Assembly: GCF_037976325.1 (NCBI RefSeq)
Contig: NZ_CP150265.1
Coordinates: forward strand, 1,917,501 to 1,981,500
Origin: Paenibacillus sp. FSL K6-3182
GTDB lineage: Bacteria; Bacillota; Bacilli; Paenibacillales; Paenibacillaceae
Length of the DNA stretch: 64,000 nt
Reading direction: 5' to 3'
The notes beneath the pieces are model-generated. The model worked only from the letters and a program-made list of their open reading frames with translations. It was not told the origin of the DNA and ran no database searches. The position numbers and the translations under genes were made by a program. Shown in pieces: positions 18,191-27,064 of this stretch (its first letter is position 1; each line of letters starts with the position of its first letter).

Positions 18191-18230
18191 AAATATAACA
18201 GTTTATAAGGATGTTAGCTTATAGAGTGCT

Positions 18231-18292
18231 TATATTTCACCGCGAAACGATAGCTAAGCCTCCTAAGGATGGCTTTAGCCGTTACGCTTGCA
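18231..18292 (+). other. Structured leader element A before pheS
   Basis: A stable hairpin: AACGATAGCTAAGCC pairs with GGCTTTAGCCGTT around an inner TCC-TAA-GGA loop, with GCG/CGC outside it. It lies between the T-box terminator and the pheS RBS. It shares a GAAACGA-AGC-...-CCTC-...-GGA-GGC-...-CCGTT pattern with the region before the ZapA gene. Role unknown. Confidence 0.5.
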
Positions 18293-18326
18293 TGATTTAG
18301 GGATGATGATATGGAGGCGAAGAAAA

Positions 18327-19361
18327 ATGAAGGAAAGATTGGAAGGACTGCGCGTTGAAGCATTGCAGGAGCTTCAGCATGTGGATACGCCACAGCAGCT
18401 AAATGATTTGCGCGTTAAATATTTAGGTAAAAAAGGCGCTTTGACTGAAATTTTGCGCGGCATGGGTGGACTAAGCGCTGAAGAACGTCCAGTAATTGGT
18501 CAAGTAGCCAATGATGTTCGAGCAGCTATTGAAACGGTTATCGATGAGAAGCAGGATGCATTCCAGCAAGCTGAGACGAACAATAGACTCCTTGCAGAGA
18601 CGCTGGATGTTACGCTGCCAGGCAAGCAATTGCCTACAGGCGCAGTGCATCCTTTAAACAAGGTAGCCCAAGAAATTGAAGATATTTTTATCGGTCTTGG
18701 CTATACAATTGCCGAGGGTCCAGAGGTTGAAGAGGATTATTACAACTTCGAGGCATTGAACTTGCCTAAGAACCATCCAGCCCGCGACATGCAGGATTCG
18801 TTCTATATTACGGATGATATCTTGATGCGTACGCAGACCTCCCCGGTTCAGGTTCGTACAATGAAAGCAATGAAGGGCCAAACGCCTGTTAAAGTCATTT
18901 GTCCGGGTAAAGTTTACCGCCGTGATGATGACGATGCGACACATTCATTCCAGTTCAATCAAATCGAAGGTCTTGTCATCGGCAAAAATATTCGGATGAG
19001 CGATTTGAAAGGAGCATTGCTGCAATTCGTTCAGCAAATGTTCGGCTCACAAGCGCAAATTAGACTTCGTCCAAGCTTCTTCCCATTCACGGAGCCAAGT
19101 GCTGAGGTTGACGTTACTTGCGTTCAGTGTGGCGGTAAAGGCTGCCGCATGTGCAAGCATACAGGCTGGCTTGAAATTCTTGGCTGCGGAATGGTGCATC
19201 CACGCGTTCTTGAAATGGGCGGTTACGATCCGGAAGAGGTCAGCGGCTTTGCATTCGGCATGGGCATTGAGCGTATCGCGTTGTTGAAATACGGCATTGA
19301 CGATATTCGTCATTTCTATACGAACGATCTGAGGTTCTTAAGCCAATTCGCAAGAATGTAG
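18327..19361 (+). CDS. pheS: Phenylalanyl-tRNA synthetase alpha subunit
   Basis: The ATG at 18327 follows GGAGG at 18313-18317 and yields 344 residues, the length of the Bacillus enzyme; a longer frame from 18288 has no RBS. It couples phenylalanine to tRNA-Phe as part of the alpha2-beta2 enzyme in the cytoplasm. The N-terminal coiled-coil arm ([19 protein letters not shown]) is followed by class II motifs: motif 1 around [19 protein letters not shown], motif 2 in [17 protein letters not shown], and motif 3 in [37 protein letters not shown] segment near residue 270 is typical of this family. Expression is controlled by the T-box leader. pheT follows after 24 bases. Confidence 0.95.
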   Translation: MKERLEGLRVEALQELQHVDTPQQLNDLRVKYLGKKGALTEILRGMGGLSAEERPVIGQVANDVRAAIETVIDEKQDAFQQAETNNRLLAETLDVTLPGKQLPTGAVHPLNKVAQEIEDIFIGLGYTIAEGPEVEEDYYNFEALNLPKNHPARDMQDSFYITDDILMRTQTSPVQVRTMKAMKGQTPVKVICPGKVYRRDDDDATHSFQFNQIEGLVIGKNIRMSDLKGALLQFVQQMFGSQAQIRLRPSFFPFTEPSAEVDVTCVQCGGKGCRMCKHTGWLEILGCGMVHPRVLEMGGYDPEEVSGFAFGMGIERIALLKYGIDDIRHFYTNDLRFLSQFARM

Positions 19362-19385
19362 CAATGAGAGAAGGGAAGAAAAGAG

Positions 19386-21827
19386 ATGAATGTATCCTAT
19401 AAATGGTTAAATGAATATATCGATTTGTCCGGCTTCACAGGACAGGAGCTTGCGGAGAAAATGACGCGCGGCGGCATTGAAATCGATGTTGTGGAATCCC
19501 GCAATAAAGGCGTGACCGGCGTCGTAGTTGGTTATGTGAAATCGAAGGAAAAGCACCCGGACGCGGATAAGCTGAACGTGTGTAAGGTTGACGTTGGCAC
19601 TGGCGAAGAGCTGCAAATCGTTTGCGGAGCCAAAAATGTCGATGCAGGCCAGCTTGTTCCGGTTGCAGTAATCGGTGCTGTATTGCCTGGCGATTTCAAA
19701 ATTAAACGTGCAAAGCTTCGCGGCGTTGAATCCCAAGGGATGATTTGCTCGGCGAAGGAGCTTGGTTTGAATGAAAAGCTTCTGCCAAAAGAACAGCAGG
19801 AAGGCATTCTTGTTCTTCCAACTACAACGAAAATCGGTGCGCCAATTGGCGATGTGCTTGGCATTAACGATGAGGTGCTCGAGCTTGATTTGACGCCAAA
19901 CCGTTCAGACTGCCTCAGCATGATTGGTGTTGCTTATGAGATTGGAGCTTTAACTGGCCGTGAAGTTCGTCTGCCAAAGGCTGTTATTAATCATACAGCC
20001 GTACGTGCGGATAGCCTTGCAACGGTCAGCATTAGTGCACCTGAGCATTGCTCGCATTATTCGGCTCGTTATATTAAAGGCGTAAAAATCGGTGAGTCCC
20101 CATTGTGGCTGCAAAACCGATTGATCGCTGCCGGCGTTCGTCCAATCAACAACGTTGTTGACGTTACAAACTTTGTTATGCTTGAATATGGCCAACCGCT
20201 TCATGCTTTTGATGCAGATCGTTTGCCTGGCGGCCGCATTGATGTTCGCCTTGCCAAAGCTGGCGAAACGCTTGTTACCTTGGATGATCAAGAGCGCAAG
20301 CTAGAGCCGCATATGCTCGTTATTACTGATGGTGAGCAGCCAATTGCCCTTGCAGGCGTAATGGGTGGAGCAAGCACCGAAGTTACAGGCGAGACGGTCA
20401 ACATTTTGCTTGAATCAGCAAAATTCGATGGCGGCACCGTGCGCAAAACGTCACGTCAACTAGGACTTCGCTCGGAATCAAGCATTCGCTTTGAGAAAGA
20501 AGTAGATCCGGCGAGAGTTATTCCTGCGCTCGATCGTGCAGCTTCCCTTATCGCAGAGCTTGCTGAAGGTTTAGTTGCTGAAGGCATTGTAGAAGTGCAT
20601 GCAGGTGAAGTGAAGCCAGCTAAAGTGTCCGTTTCATTGGATAAAATTAATGGCTATCTGGGTACGGAGCTGTCCAGACTTGAAGTTCAGACGATATTTG
20701 GCCGTTTGCACTTTGAATATGAGCTGTCAGGCGACAATGTATTTACTGTAAATGTTCCTACACGCCGCGGTGACATTACGCGTGCAGTAGATCTAATCGA
20801 GGAAGTAGCTCGTTTGCACGGCTATGATGAAATTCCTACTACGCTCATTCACGGCGATGTTGTGCCAGGTTCGCTAACGAAGCCCCAAGCTATTCGCCGC
20901 GAGCTGCGCAAGCGCCTGTCAGATGCAGGTCTGCATGAGGTTGTCAGCTATTCCTTCACGGGACCTGAGCGGACGAAGTTATTCCCTGCACTGGCGGAGC
21001 ATACGAATCCAATTCGCCTAGCCATGCCTATGAGCGAGGATCGAAGTGTACTTCGTACGACGCTTATCGCACAGCTTCTGGAGACTGCGGCTTATAACCG
21101 AAATCGCAAAAATGAATCCGCAGCGATCTTTGAGATCGGCAGCGTATTCCATACCGATGAAGAGCAACTGACTCGCCTGCCTCATGAAAAGCATCGTTTT
21201 GCAGCTCTTCTGACTGGCAATCGTTCAGAAGCTGAGTGGAATACAAAAGCGGCTCAAGTTGATTTCTATGATGCGAAGGGCATTTTGGAAACGGTATTTG
21301 CCGTACTTGGCTTAACAGCCAGCATATCATTCGAAGCGGCTCAGCCTGAGCATTTCCATCCAGGCAGAACGGCTGCCGTTCTTCTTCACACGCCTAAAGG
21401 CAATGAAGTAATTGGTTATGTTGGCCAACTGCACCCTGCTCTTCAACTTGAGGAGGATCTAGCTGATACGTACGTGCTGGAAATTGGGCTTGACCTCATC
21501 TATGAGCAAGCAGATGCGGCAATCGAATATAAAGTATTGCCTCGCTACCCGGCTATGCAGCGTGATATTGCAGTAGTCGTGGATCAAGAGGTTGCTGCTG
21601 CCAAGCTAACTGGCGTGGCATGGGACATTGCAAGCGAGCTGCTTGAATCTGTACGCGTCTTTGACGTATATACTGGAGAGAAGCTGGGAGCTGGCAAGAA
21701 GAGCGTGGCCATATCGCTTGTTTACCGTCATGGCGAGCGTACATTGACGGATGAAGAGGTAACAGAGCTGCATGGCAAGGTTGTTTTACAATTAGAACAA
21801 TCTTTTGCAGCAGAATTACGCAAGTAG
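19386..21827 (+). CDS. pheT: Phenylalanyl-tRNA synthetase beta subunit
   Basis: ATG at 19386 follows GAAGGGAAGAAAAGAG; the product is 813 residues, normal for the family. Domains in order: EMAP-like tRNA-binding OB fold (about 40-150, with EKHPDADKLNVCKVDVG and QIVCGAKNVDAGQ), the B3/B4 editing domain (about 210-390), the B5 domain (about 405-475, with PTRRGDITRAVDLIEEVARLHG), a catalytic-like core, and the C-terminal FDX-ACB anticodon-binding domain (about 715-813, with LPRYPAMQRDIAVVVDQEV). It corrects misactivated tyrosine and binds tRNA-Phe with PheS. A terminator follows directly. Confidence 0.95.
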   Translation: MNVSYKWLNEYIDLSGFTGQELAEKMTRGGIEIDVVESRNKGVTGVVVGYVKSKEKHPDADKLNVCKVDVGTGEELQIVCGAKNVDAGQLVPVAVIGAVLPGDFKIKRAKLRGVESQGMICSAKELGLNEKLLPKEQQEGILVLPTTTKIGAPIGDVLGINDEVLELDLTPNRSDCLSMIGVAYEIGALTGREVRLPKAVINHTAVRADSLATVSISAPEHCSHYSARYIKGVKIGESPLWLQNRLIAAGVRPINNVVDVTNFVMLEYGQPLHAFDADRLPGGRIDVRLAKAGETLVTLDDQERKLEPHMLVITDGEQPIALAGVMGGASTEVTGETVNILLESAKFDGGTVRKTSRQLGLRSESSIRFEKEVDPARVIPALDRAASLIAELAEGLVAEGIVEVHAGEVKPAKVSVSLDKINGYLGTELSRLEVQTIFGRLHFEYELSGDNVFTVNVPTRRGDITRAVDLIEEVARLHGYDEIPTTLIHGDVVPGSLTKPQAIRRELRKRLSDAGLHEVVSYSFTGPERTKLFPALAEHTNPIRLAMPMSEDRSVLRTTLIAQLLETAAYNRNRKNESAAIFEIGSVFHTDEEQLTRLPHEKHRFAALLTGNRSEAEWNTKAAQVDFYDAKGILETVFAVLGLTASISFEAAQPEHFHPGRTAAVLLHTPKGNEVIGYVGQLHPALQLEEDLADTYVLEIGLDLIYEQADAAIEYKVLPRYPAMQRDIAVVVDQEVAAAKLTGVAWDIASELLESVRVFDVYTGEKLGAGKKSVAISLVYRHGERTLTDEEVTELHGKVVLQLEQSFAAELRK

Positions 21828-21841
21828 GCAGGAAACCTTCA

Positions 21842-21888
21842 AAGCCGCATCGAAATAGTTCCTAGTGAGCTATAGATGCGGCTTTTTT
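21842..21888 (+). terminator. Terminator after pheT
   Basis: AAGCCGCATC pairs perfectly with GATGCGGCTT, followed by six T. It separates pheST from the ZapA gene. Confidence 0.9.
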
Positions 21889-21943
21889 CCTTGTAAATAT
21901 AAGGAATGATTGGTTTTTTCATAACGATCATGTATTTATATTT

Positions 21944-22039
21944 GCTAGAGAAACGAAAGCAGTTCCTCTCTGGACGGCAACGGTTGAGAACGTAAACAAC
22001 GTATGCCCCTGAAGGATGATGTCAGCCGTTTAAGCTAGC
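21944..22039 (+). other. Structured leader element B before the ZapA-fusion gene
   Basis: The outer stem pairs GCTAG with CTAGC and AAACG with CGTTT. Inside are small hairpins: TCC-TCTCT-GGA, a GGCA...GTTG/CAAC...TGCC stem, and CC-TGAA-GG. It resembles the element before pheS in its 5' part. It ends about 12 bases before the RBS of the ZapA gene. No known RNA family could be assigned by eye. Confidence 0.5.
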
Positions 22040-22069
22040 TCTACTTGTATATTAGGAGGATTCGCCTTA

Positions 22070-25000
22070 ATGGATGCTGAACAAACGGTAGTTACGGTTG
22101 ATATATATGGAATTCAATATAAGTTAAAGGGCCATACCAACGTAGAATATATGAAAAGGGTTGCAGCGGCGATTGACGAGAGCATGAAGAAGCTGGCGAA
22201 GGGGTATCCGCGTCTTGATATGCCGAAGCTGGCTGTCCTCTCTGCTGTGCAAATAACAGAGGAAGTATTTCGATTGCGCCGCGACAATACAAGACTTCTG
22301 GAGGAAGAAGCGAAGCTTAATCTCCTGATCAGAGAGCTGGAGCAAATGAGCGAGCAAGCGGTCTCGCTTAAAGCTGAGCTTGCTGAGACGAAGCGTATGG
22401 CGAGCGAGCAATTGCAAAAGGCTAAAGCTGCGGCAGAAGCAGAGCTGAATGAAATGCTGGCGCTTGCCGCAGAGCAAGCTTCAGCTCAGCAAGCAGCAGC
22501 AGCCGAGGCAATGAAAGTGCAAGAGGAGACGATCATCCGTCTTACACAAGAAAATGTGGAACGGATTACAGCGCTCAGAACGAAAAAGGATGAGCAATTT
22601 GCACAGCTCCAAGCTCGGAAGGATTCAGAGCTGAATGAATTAAAGCGTATGATGGAAACGAAAATAGAAGAGCTTAGCAGCAAGAAGGCTGCTGAGCTTG
22701 CAGAGCTTGCAAATCTGAAGGAAACAGAACTTGCAGAGCTTGCAAGTCAGAAGGAAACAGAACTTGCAGAGCTTGCAAGTCTGAAGGAATTAGAACTTGC
22801 AGAGCTTGCAAGTCTGAAGGAATTAGAACTTGCAGAGCTTGCAAGTCAGAAGGAAACAGAACTTGCAGAGCTTGCAAGTCAGAAGGAATTAGAGCTGGCA
22901 GAGCTTGCAAGTCAGAAGGAAGCAGAGCAAGCAGAGTTTGCCATGCTGAGAAAACAAAAGGATGAAGAACTGGCTGAATTGCGATTGTCCAAGGACAATC
23001 AGCAGCTTGAATTGGAACTGGAGAAGGAAGAACTGCGATTGGAGCTTGAACAAGTGAAGGCAGATGAACTGGCTTCACTTAGACAAGAAAAAGAAGCGCA
23101 ATTAAATGCTTTAGCCTCAGAGCAAGAAGCGCTGCTTGCAGCATTAAAGGCAGAGAAAGAGGCGCAGCTGACTGAGCTTGAAGGAAGCTGGCAGAGTAAA
23201 TGGGATGAGCGAGAACTCAGCTGGTTAGCCCATGCAGAAACCTCGCAGCTAGAAATTGCCCGCCAGAGTGAAGAGCGTGAGCAGGCTTGGAAGGCAGAAA
23301 CTGCTAAATCAGAACAAGCTTTTCGTGCTGATCTTGAGCGGCGTAGAAACGGCTGGCTGGAGGAGCGAGGCAAGCTGCAAACCCAAATTGCTGAGCTTCA
23401 AGAAGGCTGGAAGAAGGACAAGGAATTATTTGAAAATCGTATAAATTCAGCAGATGAGCAGCTCGTACAGGCAATGGAGCAGGAGGAATCCTTCCGCACA
23501 TCATATGCTCAGCTGGAACAGGAGCTCCGTGAAAAAGAAAATGAATGGGAGCTACTGCAAAGCGAGCTGAATGAAACACGCAGCAAGATCGAGAAGCTGC
23601 AGGAACAGAGCAGCCAGTCCTTAGCACAAATCCAAGAGCTGGAACAGAAGCTTGTTCATGAACGCAGTCATGTTTCCGCTGCGGATAAGCGGGCGACAGA
23701 TTTGCAAACGCGATTGAAAGAAGCAGCGGATCGTGAGCAGCAGCAGGAACAGAAGCAGCTTGAGCTTGAAGAGGAGTTATTAAAGCTGCAGCTTGAGCTG
23801 GAAGAGCAAGAATTGATGAGTCAGAAGCAGACAGAAGAGCATAACAACCTGCTTCGGATTGAGCTTGAAAATCAGAAGGAATTGCTCGAAGAAGAGCATG
23901 AGCAGAAACTGCAAAAGCTTGAGGATGAGAAGCGTGAGCTTGCTAGGACGCTGCGCGAGGAGCATGAAGGGCAGCTGCGTATAGTCGAAGCCGACAATGA
24001 CGAGCTGTTTAAGCAAATGACGGCAGAAAGCAATGAACGCTATGAGCAGTTGGCAGAAGAGAAGGATGCCAGGTACAAGGAGCTCGCAGCAAGCCATGAG
24101 GAACTGAATAAGAAGCTTGCTAGACAATATGAAGAGCAGCTTCAGCAGCAAGCAGAGCAACATGAAGAGCAGCTTCTAGAGCAGGCTCTGCTATATGAGG
24201 AGCAAAGTAAACAGCTTGTCCTTGAATATGAGGAGCGGAGCAAGCAAAAAGCAGCTGAGCATGAAGCAAATAATAGAGAAATGGCTACGCTTCATGAAGA
24301 ACAGCTGCTAGAGCAGGCTGTGCAATACGAGGAGCAAAATAAGCAGCTGGCTCACGATTATAATGAGCAGGCAAAGCAAAAGGCAGCCGAGTATGAAGTT
24401 AGGCAGAATGAACTTGTTCAGAAATATGAAGAGAAGCTGCTTGAGCAAGCGATTCAATTTGAAGATGCTCAGAAGCAGCTGACAAATGATTTTGAAGCCA
24501 AGTCCAAAGCAGCGGCTGTTGAGCAAGCCGCTATTGCGGAGCAGCTCGTTGACCAGTATGAAGAACGCTATAATGAGCTTGCTGCCAAGCAGGATGAGGT
24601 TCGTAAGCAGCTAGTGAATGAACGTGAAGCTCGCTTGCAGCAACTGGCAGCAGAGCATGACGAGCAATTGAAGCAGCTATCTGCGGATCAAGAGGAGCTG
24701 CTGCTGCTTCAGCAGCACGATTACGAGACTGCGACCCAGAAGTTGCAAGCACAGCTGGACAAAATTGAGCAAATTGCGGCTTCTGCGGCAAACGGTGAGC
24801 AGGTCTATAAGGCTGATTTGGAGAAACTGCAAATTAGAGAACAAGAGCTAACGGAGCAGTTGGAATGGACAGCAGCTCGAGAGCGCATTGCAGCTCAGCA
24901 GCTAGAAGCAGCTTCTGCCCGTGAACGTGAGCTCAGTGAGCGATTGCAGGCACAGCAGCAATATGCGGAACAGGTGGCTGCTGAGGTGAAGCAGTATGAG

Positions 25001-25357
25001 CTTGAGAAGAAGTCGCGTGAATCAGCGGAAGAGGAGCTGAGAGAGCGGCTGGAGCGAGCAATGCAGGAAGCAGCTGCCGCATCCGATTTGAAGGAAGAGC
25101 TGAGCGAGCATACGTCTAAGCTTGCAACAGAAAGAGATGAAGCAGCTCGTCAGGCTGCGCGATTAGCCAGTGAGCGTGATGAGGCGGCAAGCGCACTTGA
25201 ATCACTTGTCTATGAACGCGATGAAGCAGCTCGTTCTGCAGAGAGGCTTGCTGAAGATCATGCTGATCTGCAGGAGCAGCATCATAAGCTGAAAAATGAA
25301 TATTCGAAGCTGCAAACTGAATACAACGAATGGATCGAGCTCATCGAGCACAGCTGA
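22070..25357 (+). CDS. zapA: ZapA domain fused to giant coiled-coil protein
   Basis: ATG 22070 has TTAGGAGGA upstream. Residues 1-85 are a clear ZapA domain (VTVDIYGIQYKLKGHTNVEY, then KLAVLSAVQITEEVFRLRRDN). ZapA binds FtsZ and promotes Z-ring assembly at mid-cell; the normal protein is only about 85-110 residues. Here the reading frame continues for a further 1000 residues, nearly all charged coiled coil rich in Glu, Gln, Ala, Leu and Lys. It includes seven tandem 11-residue units and, at about 650-850, tyrosine-marked stretches such as YEEQ and HEEQLLEQA. No membrane segment or catalytic motif is present. The position after pheST and ahead of mutS2 matches the ZapA locus of Bacillus. The long tail could act as a spacer or bundling rod. 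The domain call is sure; the function of the extension is inferred. Confidence 0.85.
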   Translation: MDAEQTVVTVDIYGIQYKLKGHTNVEYMKRVAAAIDESMKKLAKGYPRLDMPKLAVLSAVQITEEVFRLRRDNTRLLEEEAKLNLLIRELEQMSEQAVSLKAELAETKRMASEQLQKAKAAAEAELNEMLALAAEQASAQQAAAAEAMKVQEETIIRLTQENVERITALRTKKDEQFAQLQARKDSELNELKRMMETKIEELSSKKAAELAELANLKETELAELASQKETELAELASLKELELAELASLKELELAELASQKETELAELASQKELELAELASQKEAEQAEFAMLRKQKDEELAELRLSKDNQQLELELEKEELRLELEQVKADELASLRQEKEAQLNALASEQEALLAALKAEKEAQLTELEGSWQSKWDERELSWLAHAETSQLEIARQSEEREQAWKAETAKSEQAFRADLERRRNGWLEERGKLQTQIAELQEGWKKDKELFENRINSADEQLVQAMEQEESFRTSYAQLEQELREKENEWELLQSELNETRSKIEKLQEQSSQSLAQIQELEQKLVHERSHVSAADKRATDLQTRLKEAADREQQQEQKQLELEEELLKLQLELEEQELMSQKQTEEHNNLLRIELENQKELLEEEHEQKLQKLEDEKRELARTLREEHEGQLRIVEADNDELFKQMTAESNERYEQLAEEKDARYKELAASHEELNKKLARQYEEQLQQQAEQHEEQLLEQALLYEEQSKQLVLEYEERSKQKAAEHEANNREMATLHEEQLLEQAVQYEEQNKQLAHDYNEQAKQKAAEYEVRQNELVQKYEEKLLEQAIQFEDAQKQLTNDFEAKSKAAAVEQAAIAEQLVDQYEERYNELAAKQDEVRKQLVNEREARLQQLAAEHDEQLKQLSADQEELLLLQQHDYETATQKLQAQLDKIEQIAASAANGEQVYKADLEKLQIREQELTEQLEWTAARERIAAQQLEAASARERELSERLQAQQQYAEQVAAEVKQYELEKKSRESAEEELRERLERAMQEAAAASDLKEELSEHTSKLATERDEAARQAARLASERDEAASALESLVYERDEAARSAERLAEDHADLQEQHHKLKNEYSKLQTEYNEWIELIEHS
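22691..22921 (+). repeat. 33-bp tandem repeat array (seven units)
   Basis: Seven consecutive 33-bp units encode [A/T/L]ELAELA[S/N][Q/L]KE. Units differ only in the first codon and the S/N and Q/L positions. An 11-residue (hendecad) period suits a coiled coil. The high DNA identity suggests recent expansion by slippage or recombination, and unit number may vary between strains. Confidence 0.95.
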
Positions 25358-25373
25358 TCCAGCGTTAAGAACC

Positions 25374-25433
25374 AAGAAACCGCAGAAACAAACAAAGGCT
25401 ATTGCCGACGTTTGTTTCTGCGGTTTCTTTTTA
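25374..25433. terminator. Bidirectional terminator between ZapA-fusion and SDR genes
   Basis: A 20-bp perfect inverted repeat (AAGAAACCGCAGAAACAAAC at 25374-25393 and its complement at 25410-25429) is followed by T on the plus strand. It lies between two convergent genes and probably serves both. Confidence 0.9.
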
Positions 25434-25437
25434 GAGA

Positions 25438-26118
25438 TTAACCATAAGATACAATTGTGCCAGTTGGACCGCCGGCTGATAAGCTTGCTAGACGAATCAA
25501 GTCCGGTGTAACGATTGCAGGATCTTTGCCGGTCGCGTGCATTTCTGTACGAAGCATGCCGGGATTATAGAGGTTTGCAAGAATACCATGCTCATACTCC
25601 TCATCGGCTAAGGTGCGTGTCAACGACTCTAGTCCTGCCTTGGCTGCGCTATATGCTGCATAGCCGCCTGCGCCGTTCCATGACAGGCCGGAGGTAATAT
25701 TAATAATTCGTCCATATTTTGCTCTGCGCATAGTTGGTAAAACAGCCTTAGTCAGCAGAAATGGTCCTGTCAGATTGATTGCAATTTGATTTTGCCATTC
25801 TTCTGAGGTTAGTTCGAGCACGCTGCCTGATTCAAGAACAGCAGCATTGTTCAAAATAATATCGATATGCCCAAATTGCTGGACGACTGCTGAAATGGTG
25901 TCTTGGACTTGCTGCTCATCGGAGACATCTGTTTGCAGCACTAATGCATCTTTTCCCGTCTTTGCCTTTACAATCGAAGCTGTTTCCTCAAGCTTTGCAA
26001 GTCTTCTCCCAAGCAGCACAACATCTGCGCCTTCTGCTGCAAACGAGATTGAAGCTGCACGTCCAAGCCCCGTACCAGCTCCACTAACAATGGCGACTCG
26101 ATTTTGTAAAATTCCCAT
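25438..26118 (-). CDS. Short-chain dehydrogenase/reductase
   Basis: The start at 26118 (MGILQNRVAIVSG) is set by AAAGGAG eight bases upstream; the frame extends further but without an RBS. The 226-residue product is a classical SDR: cofactor loop SGAGTGLG near residue 12, LLGRR after beta2 (favouring NADP), NNAA near residue 88, the catalytic serine in NITSGLSWN, and the YSAAK motif. It is slightly short at the C-terminus compared with the usual 245-255 residues, so the substrate loop is compact. The substrate is not predictable. It is a single gene convergent with the ZapA-fusion gene. Confidence 0.85.
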   Translation of the reverse strand: MGILQNRVAIVSGAGTGLGRAASISFAAEGADVVLLGRRLAKLEETASIVKAKTGKDALVLQTDVSDEQQVQDTISAVVQQFGHIDIILNNAAVLESGSVLELTSEEWQNQIAINLTGPFLLTKAVLPTMRRAKYGRIINITSGLSWNGAGGYAAYSAAKAGLESLTRTLADEEYEHGILANLYNPGMLRTEMHATGKDPAIVTPDLIRLASLSAGGPTGTIVSYG

Positions 26119-26459
26119 CACCATTTCTCCTTTCGCTTTGCATATTGTTAATATTTTATCAGAGGGGACAAGGAGGGGAAAGAGGAAGGTCATCAATTTT
26201 TTTTACTCGATTGTTAAATAAAAATGATATATGCGATAAAAGAAAAATATATGTAGTTTGGCTGCGTGAATAGAGAAAAAAATGATATGATGCCCAAAAT
26301 GCTCACTGCTTAGGTAAAAAATAAATATAACGGAAGTTTCTCCTGCTTTAACCTCTCATCTCAGAGTAAAATAGAACAGGAAACAACAAAAAAAACAGCA
26401 GAGCAGATTCATTCCATCCGGCTCGGCTGTTTTTAAGTTTTATTTATTTTCAGAATTGT
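26119..26459. other. Intergenic region without a recognisable gene
   Basis: This 341-base AT-rich stretch separates the starts and ends of two minus-strand genes. Apart from the SDR upstream region at the left and the terminator of the lipoprotein gene at the right, no ORF, RNA or repeat is supported. Confidence 0.6.
26387..26434 (-). terminator. Terminator of the CuA-like lipoprotein gene
   Basis: Read on the minus strand, AAAAACAGCCGAGC and GCTCTGCTGTTTTT form a stem with one mismatch, followed by a T-run. Confidence 0.75.
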
Positions 26460-26846
26460 TTATTCTACGACCAATACAGCTTTCATTTCTCTATGCCCTG
26501 CTCCGCATGGAACGGAACAAATCATTTGATAGCTTCCCGGCTCACTAATGTTTACAGCGATCGTGTCGCCATTTGAAAGTTTGTAGTCGGTTTTTTGGAT
26601 CTGAACGCCATGAATGCCGTCAACCGAATCAAGCTTGAGATTAACCGTCTCGCCGGCTTTGATTTTATATTCCTTCTTGTCAAATTTCCAGTTAGAAGCT
26701 GTCATGACAAGGTCAGATGAAGAAGCTCCGCTATCTGCTACTGTTGTATTTGTTTCTTTATTTTCGGGTTTGGCTGTGTTTGTGCCGCATGCAGCAATGA
26801 CAACGACTAAACACATAGCGCTTGCAAATAATAACCATTTTTTCAT
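26460..26846 (-). CDS. CuA-type cupredoxin lipoprotein
   Basis: The 128-residue product starts with a lipoprotein signal peptide and lipobox VIAAC (Cys20), so it is anchored on the outer face of the membrane after a Thr/Asn/Ser-rich linker. The body is a small cupredoxin. Near its C-terminus it has CSVPCGAGHREM: Cys110, Cys114, His118 and Met121, exactly the CxxxCxxxHxxM spacing of a CuA site, and an upstream His79 could supply the fifth ligand. This is the copper site of cytochrome c oxidase subunit II, but there are no subunit II membrane helices and no oxidase genes nearby. It may carry copper or electrons, or deliver copper to an oxidase. Copper binding is well supported by the residues; the role is inferred. 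Confidence 0.85.
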   Translation of the reverse strand: MKKWLLFASAMCLVVVIAACGTNTAKPENKETNTTVADSGASSSDLVMTASNWKFDKKEYKIKAGETVNLKLDSVDGIHGVQIQKTDYKLSNGDTIAVNISEPGSYQMICSVPCGAGHREMKAVLVVE

Positions 26847-27013
26847 TCGTAAAACGTCCCCTTTCGATTATCCAATGTAATAGGAATGTTTTGGATTGTA
26901 TCTATTGTACCTTAACTAGCTTTCAATTGCAGTGACGGTGTGATGACAAACTCATGAATTTCTTGTGAAATGATTAGGGGAAACGCGAAAATTTGGCAGT
27001 ACGCAGCAATCAG

Positions 27014-27048
27014 CCCTTGACCGCCATTAAGGCAATCAAGGGCTGGTC
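27014..27048. other. Inverted repeat downstream of the YvlD-like gene
   Basis: CAGCCCTTGA and TCAAGGGCTG form a 10-bp perfect stem. There is no clear T-run on the minus strand, so a terminator role is only possible. Confidence 0.5.
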
Positions 27049-27064
27049 TCACATAAAGCCTGCA

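Noticed and set aside
18288..18326. Longer N-terminus of PheS
   Set aside because: The upstream frame lies across the RBS (GGAGG at 18313) and would lengthen the protein beyond the family norm of 344 residues.
22691..22921. CRISPR-like array
   Set aside because: The 33-bp units are directly contiguous without spacers and code in frame for a coiled coil.
22674..23078. Minus-strand frame over the repetitive part of the ZapA-fusion gene
   Set aside because: Its repeats are the reverse reading of the 33-bp array; it lacks an RBS and is a shadow of the real frame.
27014..27048. Terminator on the minus strand after the YvlD-like gene
   Set aside because: The stem is perfect but lacks a following T-run; kept only as an inverted repeat.
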